A DNA stretch of 64,000 bases from Bog-950 sp046329515 (GTDB lineage Bacteria; Bacteroidota; Bacteroidia; Chitinophagales; LD1), in assembly GCA_046329515.1 (NCBI GenBank), contig JAXLUM010000005.1, positions 186,001 to 250,000 of the forward strand, read 5' to 3'. The notes beneath the pieces were generated by a model. It saw nothing but the letters and a program-made list of their open reading frames with translations. It was not told the DNA's origin and ran no database searches. Shown here one piece after another: positions 52,664-61,153 of this stretch (position 1 is the first letter of the stretch; every line of letters starts with the position of its first letter). Made by a program: the position numbers and the translations under genes.

Positions 52664-52688
52664 GCACTTACTAAACCAAAACCTTGCC

Positions 52689-53924
52689 TTGAGCGCACTG
52701 GCCTACAATATCGGTATACAACTATACGGGCTTGGCATTTATATAGCATCCTTATTTAATAAGAAAGCAGCGCTGTGGATAGAAGGACGCAAAGACTGGA
52801 AGACAAAGCTACAACCTAAATCAGCTACAACGCAAAAAACAGCCTGGTTCCATTGCGCCAGCCTGGGTGAGTTTGAACAGGCGCGGCCATTAATAGAAAA
52901 GCTTAAACAGGAGAGACCCGATTATAGGATTGTGCTTAGCTTCTTCTCCCCTTCCGGTTACGAGGTGAGGAAAAATTATAGCGGTGCAGATGTGGTAACT
53001 TATTTACCGCTGGATACACCGCAAAACGCAAAGCAGTTTATTGCGCTCATTCAACCTAATGTGGCCTTCTTTGTAAAGTATGAGTTTTGGTATAATTACC
53101 TGAGCGAGTTAAAAAACAAAGGCATTCCAACTATTCTGTTCTCTGCCATTTTCAGAAAAGAGCAGGTTTTCTTTGCATGGTACGGCGGCTTGTTCAGGCA
53201 GATGCTGAAAATGTTCACCTCTATTTTCGTTCAAACAGAAACTTCTCAAAAACTATTAGCCGGTATTGGCATTAAGAGCGTAGTAGCTAACGATACGCGT
53301 TTCGACCGCGTTTACCAGATAGCGCAAAACCGCCAGCAACTACCCTTGATTGAAAAATTTAAAGGCACCGCTCCTTTACTTATTGCCGGTAGCACCTGGC
53401 CTAAAGACGAAGAACTATTGTTGCAACTAATTGCACAAGGCATACTTAAAGGCTATAAATACATTATTGCCCCACACGATATTGATAGCGAAAGAATAGA
53501 TAAGCTAACTGCGCAATTAGGTTCAAAGGTGGTAAAGCTTTCGCAGCTAAATGATGGTAATGCCGCAAACGCCGAAGTAATAGTGGTAGATAGCATAGGG
53601 CAGTTGACATTTATTTATGCCTACGGCACAATTGCTTACGTAGGCGGTGGCTTTAACGCAAGCGTGCATAATGTATTAGAACCTGCCGTATATGGTATGC
53701 CGGTAATCTTTGGCCCTAATCACCAAAAATCTGCTGAGGCCTTACAGTTAATTGCAAGGGGTGCAGGCTTTTGCATTACTGATGCTGCGTCGTTAAATAG
53801 TATTGTAGCAAGTCTGCTGCAAAACAATAAACTGCCAACAAGCGCAAATGCCGCTAAACAATACGTTGCAGAAAATCCAGGAGGAACCGCTGTTATATGG
53901 AATGTGGTTAACACGCTGCTTTAA
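52689..53924 (+). CDS. waaA: 3-deoxy-D-manno-octulosonic acid (Kdo) transferase
   Basis: 411 residues. WaaA adds Kdo to lipid A at the inner membrane. A hydrophobic N-terminal anchor (about 4-22) precedes LWIEGRKDW; the acceptor-side Glu lies in FHCASLGEFEQARPLIE (about Glu61). Donor-site features are LIAGSTWPKDEELL and VGGGFNASVHNVLEPAVYGMPVIFGPNHQK. The start is a TTG at 52689, because no ATG fits the conserved N-terminus. Confidence 0.93.
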   Translation: MSALAYNIGIQLYGLGIYIASLFNKKAALWIEGRKDWKTKLQPKSATTQKTAWFHCASLGEFEQARPLIEKLKQERPDYRIVLSFFSPSGYEVRKNYSGADVVTYLPLDTPQNAKQFIALIQPNVAFFVKYEFWYNYLSELKNKGIPTILFSAIFRKEQVFFAWYGGLFRQMLKMFTSIFVQTETSQKLLAGIGIKSVVANDTRFDRVYQIAQNRQQLPLIEKFKGTAPLLIAGSTWPKDEELLLQLIAQGILKGYKYIIAPHDIDSERIDKLTAQLGSKVVKLSQLNDGNAANAEVIVVDSIGQLTFIYAYGTIAYVGGGFNASVHNVLEPAVYGMPVIFGPNHQKSAEALQLIARGAGFCITDAASLNSIVASLLQNNKLPTSANAAKQYVAENPGGTAVIWNVVNTLL

Positions 53925-53960
53925 AATAAAAAAGCCCCCGATTGCTCAGGGGCTCTATTC
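53925..53960 (-). terminator. Terminator after floA (and waaA)
   Basis: AGCCCC (53933-53938) pairs with GGGGCT (53949-53954) around a 10-base loop. On the minus strand a run TTTTTTATTTT follows, so it mainly ends the floA transcript; on the plus strand the T-run is weak. Confidence 0.75.
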
Positions 53961-53978
53961 ATAAAAACTTCATTCAGT

Positions 53979-54947
53979 TTACTTCTTTTCGCCGGGGCCT
54001 TTGGCAATGTTATCGCGCATGCTGGTGTCGGCCTGTATGTTTTGCATTTTGTAGTAATCCATTACACCTAAGTTGCCGTGTTTAAATGCATCGGCCATAG
54101 CAATAGGTATCTGTGCTTCGGCCTCAATAACCTTGGCGCGGGCTTCCTGTGCTTTGGCTTTCATTTCCTGCTCAAGGGCTATAGCCATTGCGCGGCGTTC
54201 CTCGGCCTTAGCCTGTGCAATATTCTTATCGGCATTGGCCTGGTCCATTTGCAGGGCAGCGCCAATGTTTTTACCAATGTCAATGTCGGCAATATCAATA
54301 GAAAGAATTTCGAAAGCCGTTCCTGCATCAAGGCCCTTGGCCAACACCACTTTTGAAATGCTGTCAGGGTTTTCCATTACGTGCTTATGGCTTTCTGATG
54401 AACCTATACAGGTTACAATCCCTTCACCAACACGGGCAAGTACGGTTTCCTCACCGGCACCACCCACTAACTGCTTAATGTTAGCGCGCACAGTTACACG
54501 GGCTTTGGTTATTAGCTGAATACCATCCTTAGCAACTGCTGTTACCGGTGGTGATTCAATAATACGTGGTTGCACACTCATTTGCACGGCTTCAAATACG
54601 TTACGGCCGGCAAGGTCAATAGCAGTAGCGGCGCGAAAATCCAGTTCAATGTTTGCTTTATCGGCACTAATAAGCGCACGCACCACACGGTCAACATTAC
54701 CGCCTGCCAAATAGTGGGCTTCAAGCATATCGCGCTCCACAGGTATACCTGCCTTATGACCCATTACCATTGCATTTACTATGGTAGTAGGCGGCACACG
54801 GCGGAAGCGCATAAACAATAACTGAACAAGGCTGATGTTTACGTTGGCAAACTTTGCCGATAACCACAGCGGTATTGGCAACAGCCAAAAGAGAATTAAA
54901 ACGGCAAAGACTATAACGCCTGCCAATACTAAAACGGGTGCGTCCAT
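53979..54947 (-). CDS. floA: Flotillin-like protein FloA
   Basis: 322 residues. An N-terminal membrane hairpin (about 2-25) is followed by the conserved flotillin-like region (RFRRVPPTTIVNAMVMGHKAGI, LIEFAR-type start replaced by RDMLEAHYLAGGNVDRVVRALI) and an Ala/Glu-rich coiled tail (AQAKAEERRAMAIALEQEMKAKAQEARAKVIEAEAQ). FloA scaffolds membrane microdomains. The nfeD-like gene lies five bases upstream, the usual pairing. Confidence 0.93.
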   Translation of the reverse strand: MDAPVLVLAGVIVFAVLILFWLLPIPLWLSAKFANVNISLVQLLFMRFRRVPPTTIVNAMVMGHKAGIPVERDMLEAHYLAGGNVDRVVRALISADKANIELDFRAATAIDLAGRNVFEAVQMSVQPRIIESPPVTAVAKDGIQLITKARVTVRANIKQLVGGAGEETVLARVGEGIVTCIGSSESHKHVMENPDSISKVVLAKGLDAGTAFEILSIDIADIDIGKNIGAALQMDQANADKNIAQAKAEERRAMAIALEQEMKAKAQEARAKVIEAEAQIPIAMADAFKHGNLGVMDYYKMQNIQADTSMRDNIAKGPGEKK

Positions 54948-54951
54948 TATA

Positions 54952-55422
54952 TCAGGTTTTTATGGGTTGAACTAAAATTTTATTACCGGTAATTTTAATA
55001 ATTTCTATTGCGGTATCACGCTTAACATAATCGCCGGTTGAATATACATCCAGTTTATTGTTTCCAAACACCGCCTTACCGTTAGGCCGCAACTCTGTAA
55101 TGGTGGTTCCTGTGTCACCAACATTTAAAAACGATACTTCGGCATCATTTACCCTGCTATCAATGGTTCCCTTCATAGCCAGCTTATTGGTTTGTATAAC
55201 TCTAAAGCCAAGGGCTATGCTTACAAACACCGCAGTAAGCGAAATAATCATAGTTATGTTACCGGCCTTTTGCCCGTAATAGCTATACATAAGCAGCACA
55301 CCTGCCACTACAGCCACCCCACCTGCTATACCAAACAGTGTAGTTCCGGGTATAAAGAATATCTCCAGAAAAATAAGCAGGAGGCCAACAAGTATAATTG
55401 CCAGGATAACCCAAAGCGCCAT
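54952..55422 (-). CDS. NfeD-family membrane protein
   Basis: 156 residues. Two to three membrane segments in the first 75 residues (LWVILAIILVGLLLIFLEIFFIPGTTLFGIAGG..., then SYYGQKAGNITMIISLTAVF), followed by a soluble OB-fold domain (VGDTGTTITELRPNGKAVFGNNKLDVYSTGDYVKRD). This is the short form without the serine protease domain. NfeD proteins are encoded with flotillins and probably act on them. Confidence 0.9.
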   Translation of the reverse strand: MALWVILAIILVGLLLIFLEIFFIPGTTLFGIAGGVAVVAGVLLMYSYYGQKAGNITMIISLTAVFVSIALGFRVIQTNKLAMKGTIDSRVNDAEVSFLNVGDTGTTITELRPNGKAVFGNNKLDVYSTGDYVKRDTAIEIIKITGNKILVQPIKT

Positions 55423-55466
55423 AGGGCTAATATAAGAAGTTAGGAATACGTATTGCGAAAGATATC

Positions 55467-55877
55467 TTAATCATCTTCTTCCATTTCCCCATCCTTGGCT
55501 TTAATTAGGTGCAGCAGGGTTTTGTTGCCCTTTACATCACTGGCAAGGTCCAAATGCAGACTATCTAAATGCTGTATGGTAAAAACTGATTCTTCCTTAT
55601 CGGGGTTGGTTATTGATTTTAGCTTCAGGGTTTTATCGCTAAGGCTGAATTTGCCCTTCTCTTTCATACCCGCAGCCATTATCATATAGCCTCCTTCCTC
55701 GTTAAACTCCCACAACCATTGGCCGGCAGCATTACCATCCATTTTAGTGTTGTTCAGTTCAATGGCATCAACGCGCCAAATTCCCCTTAGCTGTTCCTTG
55801 GTTTTATTGGTGCATTGGGCTAACAACAGTATTAAGCCTGCACACAGTAAAAGGTATATTCTCTTTTTAACGTTCAT
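55467..55877 (-). CDS. Lipocalin-like lipoprotein, copy 2
   Basis: 136 residues from the ATG at 55877. A lipoprotein signal (KRIYLLLCAGLILLLAQC) is followed by a small beta domain: LRGIWRVDAIELNN, a GGYMIMAAGMKEKGKFSLSDKTLKL core and a strand-rich end. The GxWR...E pattern and length are those of lipocalin-like lipoproteins in Bacteroidota. It shares this layout with the gene upstream and lies ten bases after it. Ligand unknown. Confidence 0.75.
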   Translation of the reverse strand: MNVKKRIYLLLCAGLILLLAQCTNKTKEQLRGIWRVDAIELNNTKMDGNAAGQWLWEFNEEGGYMIMAAGMKEKGKFSLSDKTLKLKSITNPDKEESVFTIQHLDSLHLDLASDVKGNKTLLHLIKAKDGEMEEDD

Positions 55878-55887
55878 GTTTTTCTGT

Positions 55888-56301
55888 TTATTTTCTAACC
55901 AATACAAAGGTTACTTCCTGCCCGTTTTCATCTACCCTAAAGGCGAACTTCTCGTTATCCAGCTCTTCTACCTGGAATGTCTTAGGCTGGTTATCGGGGC
56001 CGGTAGAAGTCATTGCGGTAGAATTCCAGTTTAATTTCCACTTTCCCTCAGCAGGGCTATTATTCAGTGTGGCAGTATAAGTTCCGTCTGCACGGTAGGT
56101 AATACTGTACGAGCTTTTCATCATGTTCACCCAGTTATCGGTAACGGGCTTCATTTCAGGCGTTACAGCCTCCTTATATTTAAGGTCTTCAATGCGCCAG
56201 GTGCCTACCACCAGCTTTGATTTATCGGTGCAGCTTGTAATAGTGCTTAAAGCGAAAAACAGAATTACAAGGGAAAATAACGAGGACTTGCTTATGTTCA
56301 T
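55888..56301 (-). CDS. Lipocalin-like lipoprotein, copy 1
   Basis: 137 residues. Lipobox TSC near residue 24 (FALSTITSC), then VVGTWRIEDLKYKEA, YRADGTYTATLNNSPAEGKWKLN and FRVDENGQEVTFVLVRK. It has the same small lipocalin-like design as the following gene, with low identity, so the pair is an old duplication. It is divergent from rlmH. Confidence 0.75.
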   Translation of the reverse strand: MNISKSSLFSLVILFFALSTITSCTDKSKLVVGTWRIEDLKYKEAVTPEMKPVTDNWVNMMKSSYSITYRADGTYTATLNNSPAEGKWKLNWNSTAMTSTGPDNQPKTFQVEELDNEKFAFRVDENGQEVTFVLVRK

Positions 56302-56355
56302 ACGGTTAAATTAGCGTGCTAAAATAGCGGTGGACGTTTCAATTACAAATCATTC

Positions 56356-56826
56356 ATGAAAATCAGCTTCTTACAACTGGGCAAAACCGTTTCGCCGGAT
56401 ATTAAAAACATATGTGCCGATTATGCCAAACGCATTAACCGTTATATAAAATACGAGGATATTGTAATTGAAAACGGCGGCATTAAAAGCACTGATATTG
56501 AAAAAGTAAAGGAACAGGAAGGCCAGCTATTACTAAAGCGCATTAACCCCGGCGACTACCTTTTTCTGCTGGATGAACGCGGAAAGGAAATGGATTCGGT
56601 TCAGTTTGCCGGTGTATTGAATAACCTTATGAATCAATCGCACAAAAACATTTGTTTTGCCATTGGCGGGGCATACGGTTTTTCAAAAGATGTTTACAGC
56701 AGGGCCAATGCCAAACTCAGCTTAAGTAAAATGACCTTTTCGCACCAGATTATACGCGCCATTTTTGCAGAGCAGCTTTACCGTGCCTTTACTATTTTAA
56801 ACAACGAACCTTATCATCATTCATGA
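56356..56826 (+). CDS. rlmH: 23S rRNA pseudouridine1915 N3-methyltransferase
   Basis: 156 residues, full length. A SPOUT methyltransferase acting on assembled 70S ribosomes. The C-terminal knot is complete: CFAIGGAYGFSKDVYSRANAKLSLSKMTFSHQIIRAIFAEQLYRAFTI, closing with NNEPYHHS. Its stop overlaps the rhomboid start by four bases. Confidence 0.96.
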   Translation: MKISFLQLGKTVSPDIKNICADYAKRINRYIKYEDIVIENGGIKSTDIEKVKEQEGQLLLKRINPGDYLFLLDERGKEMDSVQFAGVLNNLMNQSHKNICFAIGGAYGFSKDVYSRANAKLSLSKMTFSHQIIRAIFAEQLYRAFTILNNEPYHHS

Positions 56827-57467
56827 GTATTACACTGATAATTGTGGTGGTTACATGCGCTTTTTCGTTTTACGCGCTTAGTAACCTGCACGTTTTTGAG
56901 GAACTAAAATTCAATCCTTACCTGGTATGGCATCAAAAGAAGATTCATCGCCTGGTAAGCATGGTTTTTCTGCATGCCGATTTTGTTCACCTGTCGTTTA
57001 ATATGCTTGCCCTGTATTCCTTTGGCGAAGTGGTGGAACGCGATTTCCATTGGCTGAACCCTTCCACTGAAAACATGCAGATATTCGGCAACAACGGAGG
57101 TGTAATGTTTGTGCTGTTTTATTTCAGTGCCGCCATTTTTGCCAATTTGTGGAACCTGTTTAAACATAAAGATGATTACAGCTTTTCCAGCGTGGGGGCT
57201 TCAGGAGCTACCAGTGCGGTAATGTTTGCGTTTATCATTTTTCACCCTACGGCCTACGGCTTCAGCTTCTTTTTTATTCCGCTGGGTAAAACACCGGCCT
57301 GGGTAGTGGGGCTATTGTATTTGGGTATTTCAACCGTTATGTCTCGCAGGGGTGGCGACCGTATAGACCATGTGGCGCACTTTTGGGGTGCAATATATGG
57401 ATTACTATTCCCCTTAATCGGCAATTACTTATTAGTTGAGCGCTTTATATACCTTGTAAAACCATGA
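56823..57467 (+). CDS. Rhomboid-family intramembrane serine protease
   Basis: 214 residues with about six membrane segments. The catalytic Ser127 is in GASGATSA (125-132), and the partner His186 is in HVAHFWGAIYG. The first conserved element is RLVSMVFLHADFVHLSFNM. It cleaves membrane proteins within the bilayer; targets unknown. A 25-residue insertion (VVERDFHWLNPSTENMQIFGNN) lies between the first loop and the next helix. It overlaps both neighbours by four bases. Confidence 0.92.
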   Translation: MSITLIIVVVTCAFSFYALSNLHVFEELKFNPYLVWHQKKIHRLVSMVFLHADFVHLSFNMLALYSFGEVVERDFHWLNPSTENMQIFGNNGGVMFVLFYFSAAIFANLWNLFKHKDDYSFSSVGASGATSAVMFAFIIFHPTAYGFSFFFIPLGKTPAWVVGLLYLGISTVMSRRGGDRIDHVAHFWGAIYGLLFPLIGNYLLVERFIYLVKP

Positions 57468-58477
57468 TAGTTGATTTAAGAAGCGATACGCTTACCAAAC
57501 CTTCGGCAGCCATGCTTAATGCAATGGTAACTGCCGAATTAGGCGATGATGTTTTTGCTGAAGACCCAACGGTAAAAAAGCTGGAGGAGAAAGTAGCTGC
57601 GCTGTTTGGCTTTGAGGCGGCATTGTTTTGCCCAAGCGGCACCATGACCAACCAAATTGCCATTAAGGCGCATACACAGCCTTTGGATGAAGTTATATGC
57701 GATAAAATTTCGCACATCTATAATTACGAAACCGGGGGATGGGCATTTCATTCGGGTGTATCTGTGCGCTTAACCGATGGCAACCGTGGCCGTATGACTG
57801 TGCCCCAAATAGCTGAACTTATTCTACCTGATTACGACTGGTACCCTAACACGCGCATGGTGGCTATTGAAAATACCGTAAACAAAGGCGGTGGTAGTGT
57901 ATATACCCTTGATGAGATGAAGGCGATAAGCGACTTTTGCAGAAGCAAGAGCCTAATCATTCATTTAGATGGCGCGCGCCTATTTAATGCGCTGGAGTTT
58001 TTAGGTAAAAAACCAGCAGACCTGCATGGTATTTTCGATAGTGTTTCGGTTTGCATAAGCAAAGGGCTTGGCGCACCGGCAGGTAGCGTATTAGCCGGCA
58101 GCAAAGAGTTAATTAAGAATAGCCGGAAAATAAGAAAGGTGATGGGTGGCGGTATGCGACAAAGCGGCATACTTGCTGCGGCATGCATTTATGCTTTAGA
58201 TAATAATGTTGAGCGCCTTGCAGAAGACCACAAAAAAGCACGAATGCTGGCTGAAACGCTGGAACAGTGCGATTGGGTAAAAAGCGTTTTACCTGCTGAA
58301 ACCAATATTGTAATTTTTGAAGTAGCAGACGCTGCTAAAACTTCAGAACAGTTAGCGGCTATAGGTATTCGCACTTCTCCCTTCTCTCCTACGCTGGTGC
58401 GCATGGTTACGCACCTGGATATAACAGACGAAATGCTAAGCTATACGCTGGAAAACTTACAGAAACTAAAGGCGTAA
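57464..58477 (+). CDS. ltaE: Low-specificity L-threonine aldolase
   Basis: 337 residues. PLP enzyme cleaving L-threonine and allo-threonine to glycine and acetaldehyde. Motifs: DLRSDTLTKPSAAMLNAM, CPSGTMTNQIAIKAH, ENTVNKGGGSVY, HLDGARLFNAL, and the PLP Lys in SVCISKGLGAPAGSVLAGS (about 199). Last gene of the rlmH-rhomboid-ltaE run; its stop is adjacent to that of the convergent DUF4412-like gene. Confidence 0.92.
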   Translation: MIVDLRSDTLTKPSAAMLNAMVTAELGDDVFAEDPTVKKLEEKVAALFGFEAALFCPSGTMTNQIAIKAHTQPLDEVICDKISHIYNYETGGWAFHSGVSVRLTDGNRGRMTVPQIAELILPDYDWYPNTRMVAIENTVNKGGGSVYTLDEMKAISDFCRSKSLIIHLDGARLFNALEFLGKKPADLHGIFDSVSVCISKGLGAPAGSVLAGSKELIKNSRKIRKVMGGGMRQSGILAAACIYALDNNVERLAEDHKKARMLAETLEQCDWVKSVLPAETNIVIFEVADAAKTSEQLAAIGIRTSPFSPTLVRMVTHLDITDEMLSYTLENLQKLKA

Positions 58478-58478
58478 A

Positions 58479-59132
58479 CTACTGGGCCTTTTTGTAGTCG
58501 GCAGGCACAGTAAATTCCGCATCGGCTATTTCAGTTTGCTTAACGCTTACTAAATCGTAGCTGGCTATTACTTTGCCTTGCAGGTTTTTGGTAATTGATT
58601 TAACCGGAAAGCCTTTTATTTTTTCGGCGCTTAAGCCAAGTATATCATAGTTGCTGCGGAAGAAAGGGAAATACTGGTAGAAAGGATATTTCACATCCAC
58701 CGTAACCCACATTTCTGTTTCAGTTAAAGTAGTGCTTACTACCATCTTCTCACACTTTACACCTCCAAACTGCATGGTTTCGCCGGTGCGTGTAACCTTA
58801 ACACCACTCACATCCATATCCTTAGGCGGCTGTATTTTATTAGTAGGCATGGCAAAATAGGTTTTAGCCTGTCCGCCGCTTGGTGTGCCTTCATTAAACA
58901 TTAAAAGCTGGTTGCCTTTGCGGTCAGCTATAAAATCTGACACCGTATTTACCTTACCATCGCTGAATGTCATCTGCATTTTGCAGGCATCATCAGTAAT
59001 GTACCAGGTTACGCTTATAGTTGAACCAATGGCGTTATCGCTGGTATATTTTTGTTCTACCACAAGCCCTTTTGCTGCATAAGTAAATTGCAGAACAGCT
59101 AATAAGGCCGTTAGAATAGTTAGTTTCTTCAT
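58479..59132 (-). CDS. Secreted DUF4412-like protein
   Basis: 217 residues with a signal peptide (1-19, ends TYA). Beta-rich throughout: VEQKYTSDNAIGSTISVTWYITDDACKMQMTFSD, then GVKCEKMVVSTTLTETEMWV. The pattern resembles DUF4412 proteins of Bacteroidota, whose function is unknown. Periplasmic or outer-membrane associated. Just downstream (28 bases) of the glycine-rich secreted protein gene and possibly in its transcript. Confidence 0.7.
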   Translation of the reverse strand: MKKLTILTALLAVLQFTYAAKGLVVEQKYTSDNAIGSTISVTWYITDDACKMQMTFSDGKVNTVSDFIADRKGNQLLMFNEGTPSGGQAKTYFAMPTNKIQPPKDMDVSGVKVTRTGETMQFGGVKCEKMVVSTTLTETEMWVTVDVKYPFYQYFPFFRSNYDILGLSAEKIKGFPVKSITKNLQGKVIASYDLVSVKQTEIADAEFTVPADYKKAQ

Positions 59133-59160
59133 ACTACGTTTATTTCTGTTGCTTGTTTAA

Positions 59161-60621
59161 TTAGTTACCTACCACACCCTTAACCTGTGCCGAGTTATAA
59201 GTGCCGTCATTAACACCGGTTAGCGGATTACCATTGCGCTTAATGGCATTACCCGCAGGGCCGCTTTGCGGACCATAGAATGGCAGGAAGCCGCCCGGAA
59301 TTGGAATAGGAATACAGATTTGACCGATGATTGGAATGCTTACACAAACTTCAATATCTACATCAATGTAGCCCTGCTGGCCCTGTTGGCCGAAAGGACC
59401 GCCATCGCCACCATAAGCTGATGGAGTGATATTTATAGTAGCAACGCTAATAGGAATGCTGATTGGATAATTAGCTGTTGCACCATCACCGGGAACTGAA
59501 CCCACACAGCATGTTGCCGCTGTACCGCTTTGGAATACGCCTATGTTTATACCACCCGGGTTGGTTACGCCACCGGCGCCAGATTCAGAACCACCGCCAC
59601 CGCACATACCAAAGCCAATTACAATTTGGCCGATAATTGGAATGCTTGGCGTGCCTAATGCAAAGCCTACTGAACCACCACCGCTACCACCGCCATAAAT
59701 GGCGCCGTTGTTCTGCAGTATAGTGCGTGTAGTTAAATTCATAGCCATACCACCATCCTCCCCGGGGTTACCACCGGCTACTAAAAGGCTGCCATTAAAT
59801 ACAAATGAACCGCCATCGCCACCGTGACCAAGTATATCGCCGTTGTTTACAATACATACCAGCGAGCTGGCAGCAAGGCCACCTGTGGTATAAGCCGGTA
59901 TAGTGTTATCTGTTGCTTTAAGTTCCACTGCATTGTTGATGTTAAGCAGCACATACTGTGGTGAGCCTGTAGGCAGGTTGTTTATTGCCTGTAAGTTGTA
60001 ATCAAGTTGGTCAGTAGGTATGGTAAATATTTGCGGAGCTTTAACTGTTACGGTATACGTTAAAAAGTGTATCTCATCGCCGCAAAAGGCCTGTATAATT
60101 ATTGGATAAACACCACCCACGGGTGCACACAAATCAGCTTTTACTACAATTTGTACAGTGCCGGCAGAATCAATAGTAGGGTTACCATTAAATGAAGCGG
60201 TTACGCCTTGTGGCAGTGAGCCAAGGAATATCAATGATATATCCTGATTGCCGTGGGTTTGGTGAACCGTGATAGTAGAGCTTACTGAATCAGAAAAAAT
60301 GCGGTCAAGCGTATCCGTAGCGTCGTCAATAGTCATGGTAAATGCACACTCGTAGCAATTCTTCTCATAGGTTTTCAACCAGCACTCGCCATTCCAATAC
60401 TCAATTAAGCTATCGGTAGTATTAAAAATGGTAAGGCCTTTCAGCGGGTTATTAATAGCATCGCGCTGAGAAAGCGTTAAACGCGGAAGGCCGAGTCCAC
60501 GGTCCGTACTTTCCAATTGAAGCACCGCACTGCTGTCCGGTATAAGAATGTTAATACCCACCTGGGCGCGTAATTCACCCAAGCTTGCAAACACCAGTAG
60601 TAAAAAGAGAATTTTCTTCAT
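59161..60621 (-). CDS. Glycine-rich secreted protein
   Basis: 486 residues from the ATG at 60621 (signal peptide MKKILFLLLVFASLGELRAQ); a longer frame would start upstream of the promoter element. The mature start VGINILIPDSSAVLQLESTDRGLGLPRLTLSQRD is a common opening of Bacteroidota surface proteins. An Ig-like segment with Cys follows, then a glycine-rich half (about 245-486) in which SIPIIGQI occurs twice, near 325 and 437. No sorting tail is visible. It resembles the glycine-rich segment of the 2109-residue protein in composition. Function unknown, possibly adhesion. Confidence 0.75.
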   Translation of the reverse strand: MKKILFLLLVFASLGELRAQVGINILIPDSSAVLQLESTDRGLGLPRLTLSQRDAINNPLKGLTIFNTTDSLIEYWNGECWLKTYEKNCYECAFTMTIDDATDTLDRIFSDSVSSTITVHQTHGNQDISLIFLGSLPQGVTASFNGNPTIDSAGTVQIVVKADLCAPVGGVYPIIIQAFCGDEIHFLTYTVTVKAPQIFTIPTDQLDYNLQAINNLPTGSPQYVLLNINNAVELKATDNTIPAYTTGGLAASSLVCIVNNGDILGHGGDGGSFVFNGSLLVAGGNPGEDGGMAMNLTTRTILQNNGAIYGGGSGGGSVGFALGTPSIPIIGQIVIGFGMCGGGGSESGAGGVTNPGGINIGVFQSGTAATCCVGSVPGDGATANYPISIPISVATINITPSAYGGDGGPFGQQGQQGYIDVDIEVCVSIPIIGQICIPIPIPGGFLPFYGPQSGPAGNAIKRNGNPLTGVNDGTYNSAQVKGVVGN

Positions 60622-60640
60622 GTAGCAATTATTGCGATGC

Positions 60641-60648
60641 CAAAAATA
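60641..60648 (-). promoter_or_regulatory. -7 promoter element (TATTTTTG)
   Basis: A perfect TAnnTTTG on the minus strand, 19 bases before the ATG at 60621. It fixes the start of the glycine-rich protein. Confidence 0.6.
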
Positions 60649-60739
60649 GTACTTATTCCCTCTTGTAAAAGGGTAATACACCTTTCTTAATAATAAAGAA
60701 GTAAAAGCGGGCACCGCCGCGAAATTTGCGCTTTAACAA

Positions 60740-61121
60740 CTAGGCCACCGTAGCCAGCCACCAGGTGTTTCCAAAGGGGTCTAATATGCCGGCAGCCCTA
60801 TCCGCATAGCTGGTTTTAACGGGTTCCATAGCGCTTTTGCATCCTCTTTCCATAGCTAGCTTATAGGTAGCATCGGTATCGGGCAAATAAATGAACAAAC
60901 CGGCATTTTGAACCGGGTAAAGCTCTACCGTATCAGCAAACATTATAACCGAGCCTCCAATATCAACCTGGGCATGTTGTATTCTGCCGGGTTCATCAGG
61001 CCGCTCCATTACGTGCAATTCTTTGGCGCCGAACAGTTCTTTCATAAAGCTCATGGAAGTCCCCGGCGTTATCTACAATGGCGTAAGGCATTGGCGGTAT
61101 TTTGGTTAGCGGTATTTTCAT
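60740..61121 (-). pseudogene. VOC/glyoxalase-family protein, frameshifted
   Basis: The frame from the ATG at 61121 reads MKIPLTKIPPMPYAIVDNAG and then leaves the family; a second frame picks up at once with FMKELFGAKELHVMERPDEPG and runs to the end (GGSVIMFADT, FIYLPDTDATYKLAMERG, ILDPFGNTWWLATV). Removing one base near 61058 would join them into a normal VOC protein of about 126 residues. It is either a disrupted gene or a one-base sequence error; the genes to its right are also frame-broken, which favours the latter. Confidence 0.75.
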
Positions 61122-61153
61122 AACAAGTATTTATAAGGTAGAAACGCCGGCAG

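Noticed and set aside
60740..61121. Programmed frameshift in the VOC gene
   Set aside because: There is no slippery heptamer or following structure at the shift, and neighbouring genes to the right are also broken, so a sequence error or mutation is more likely.
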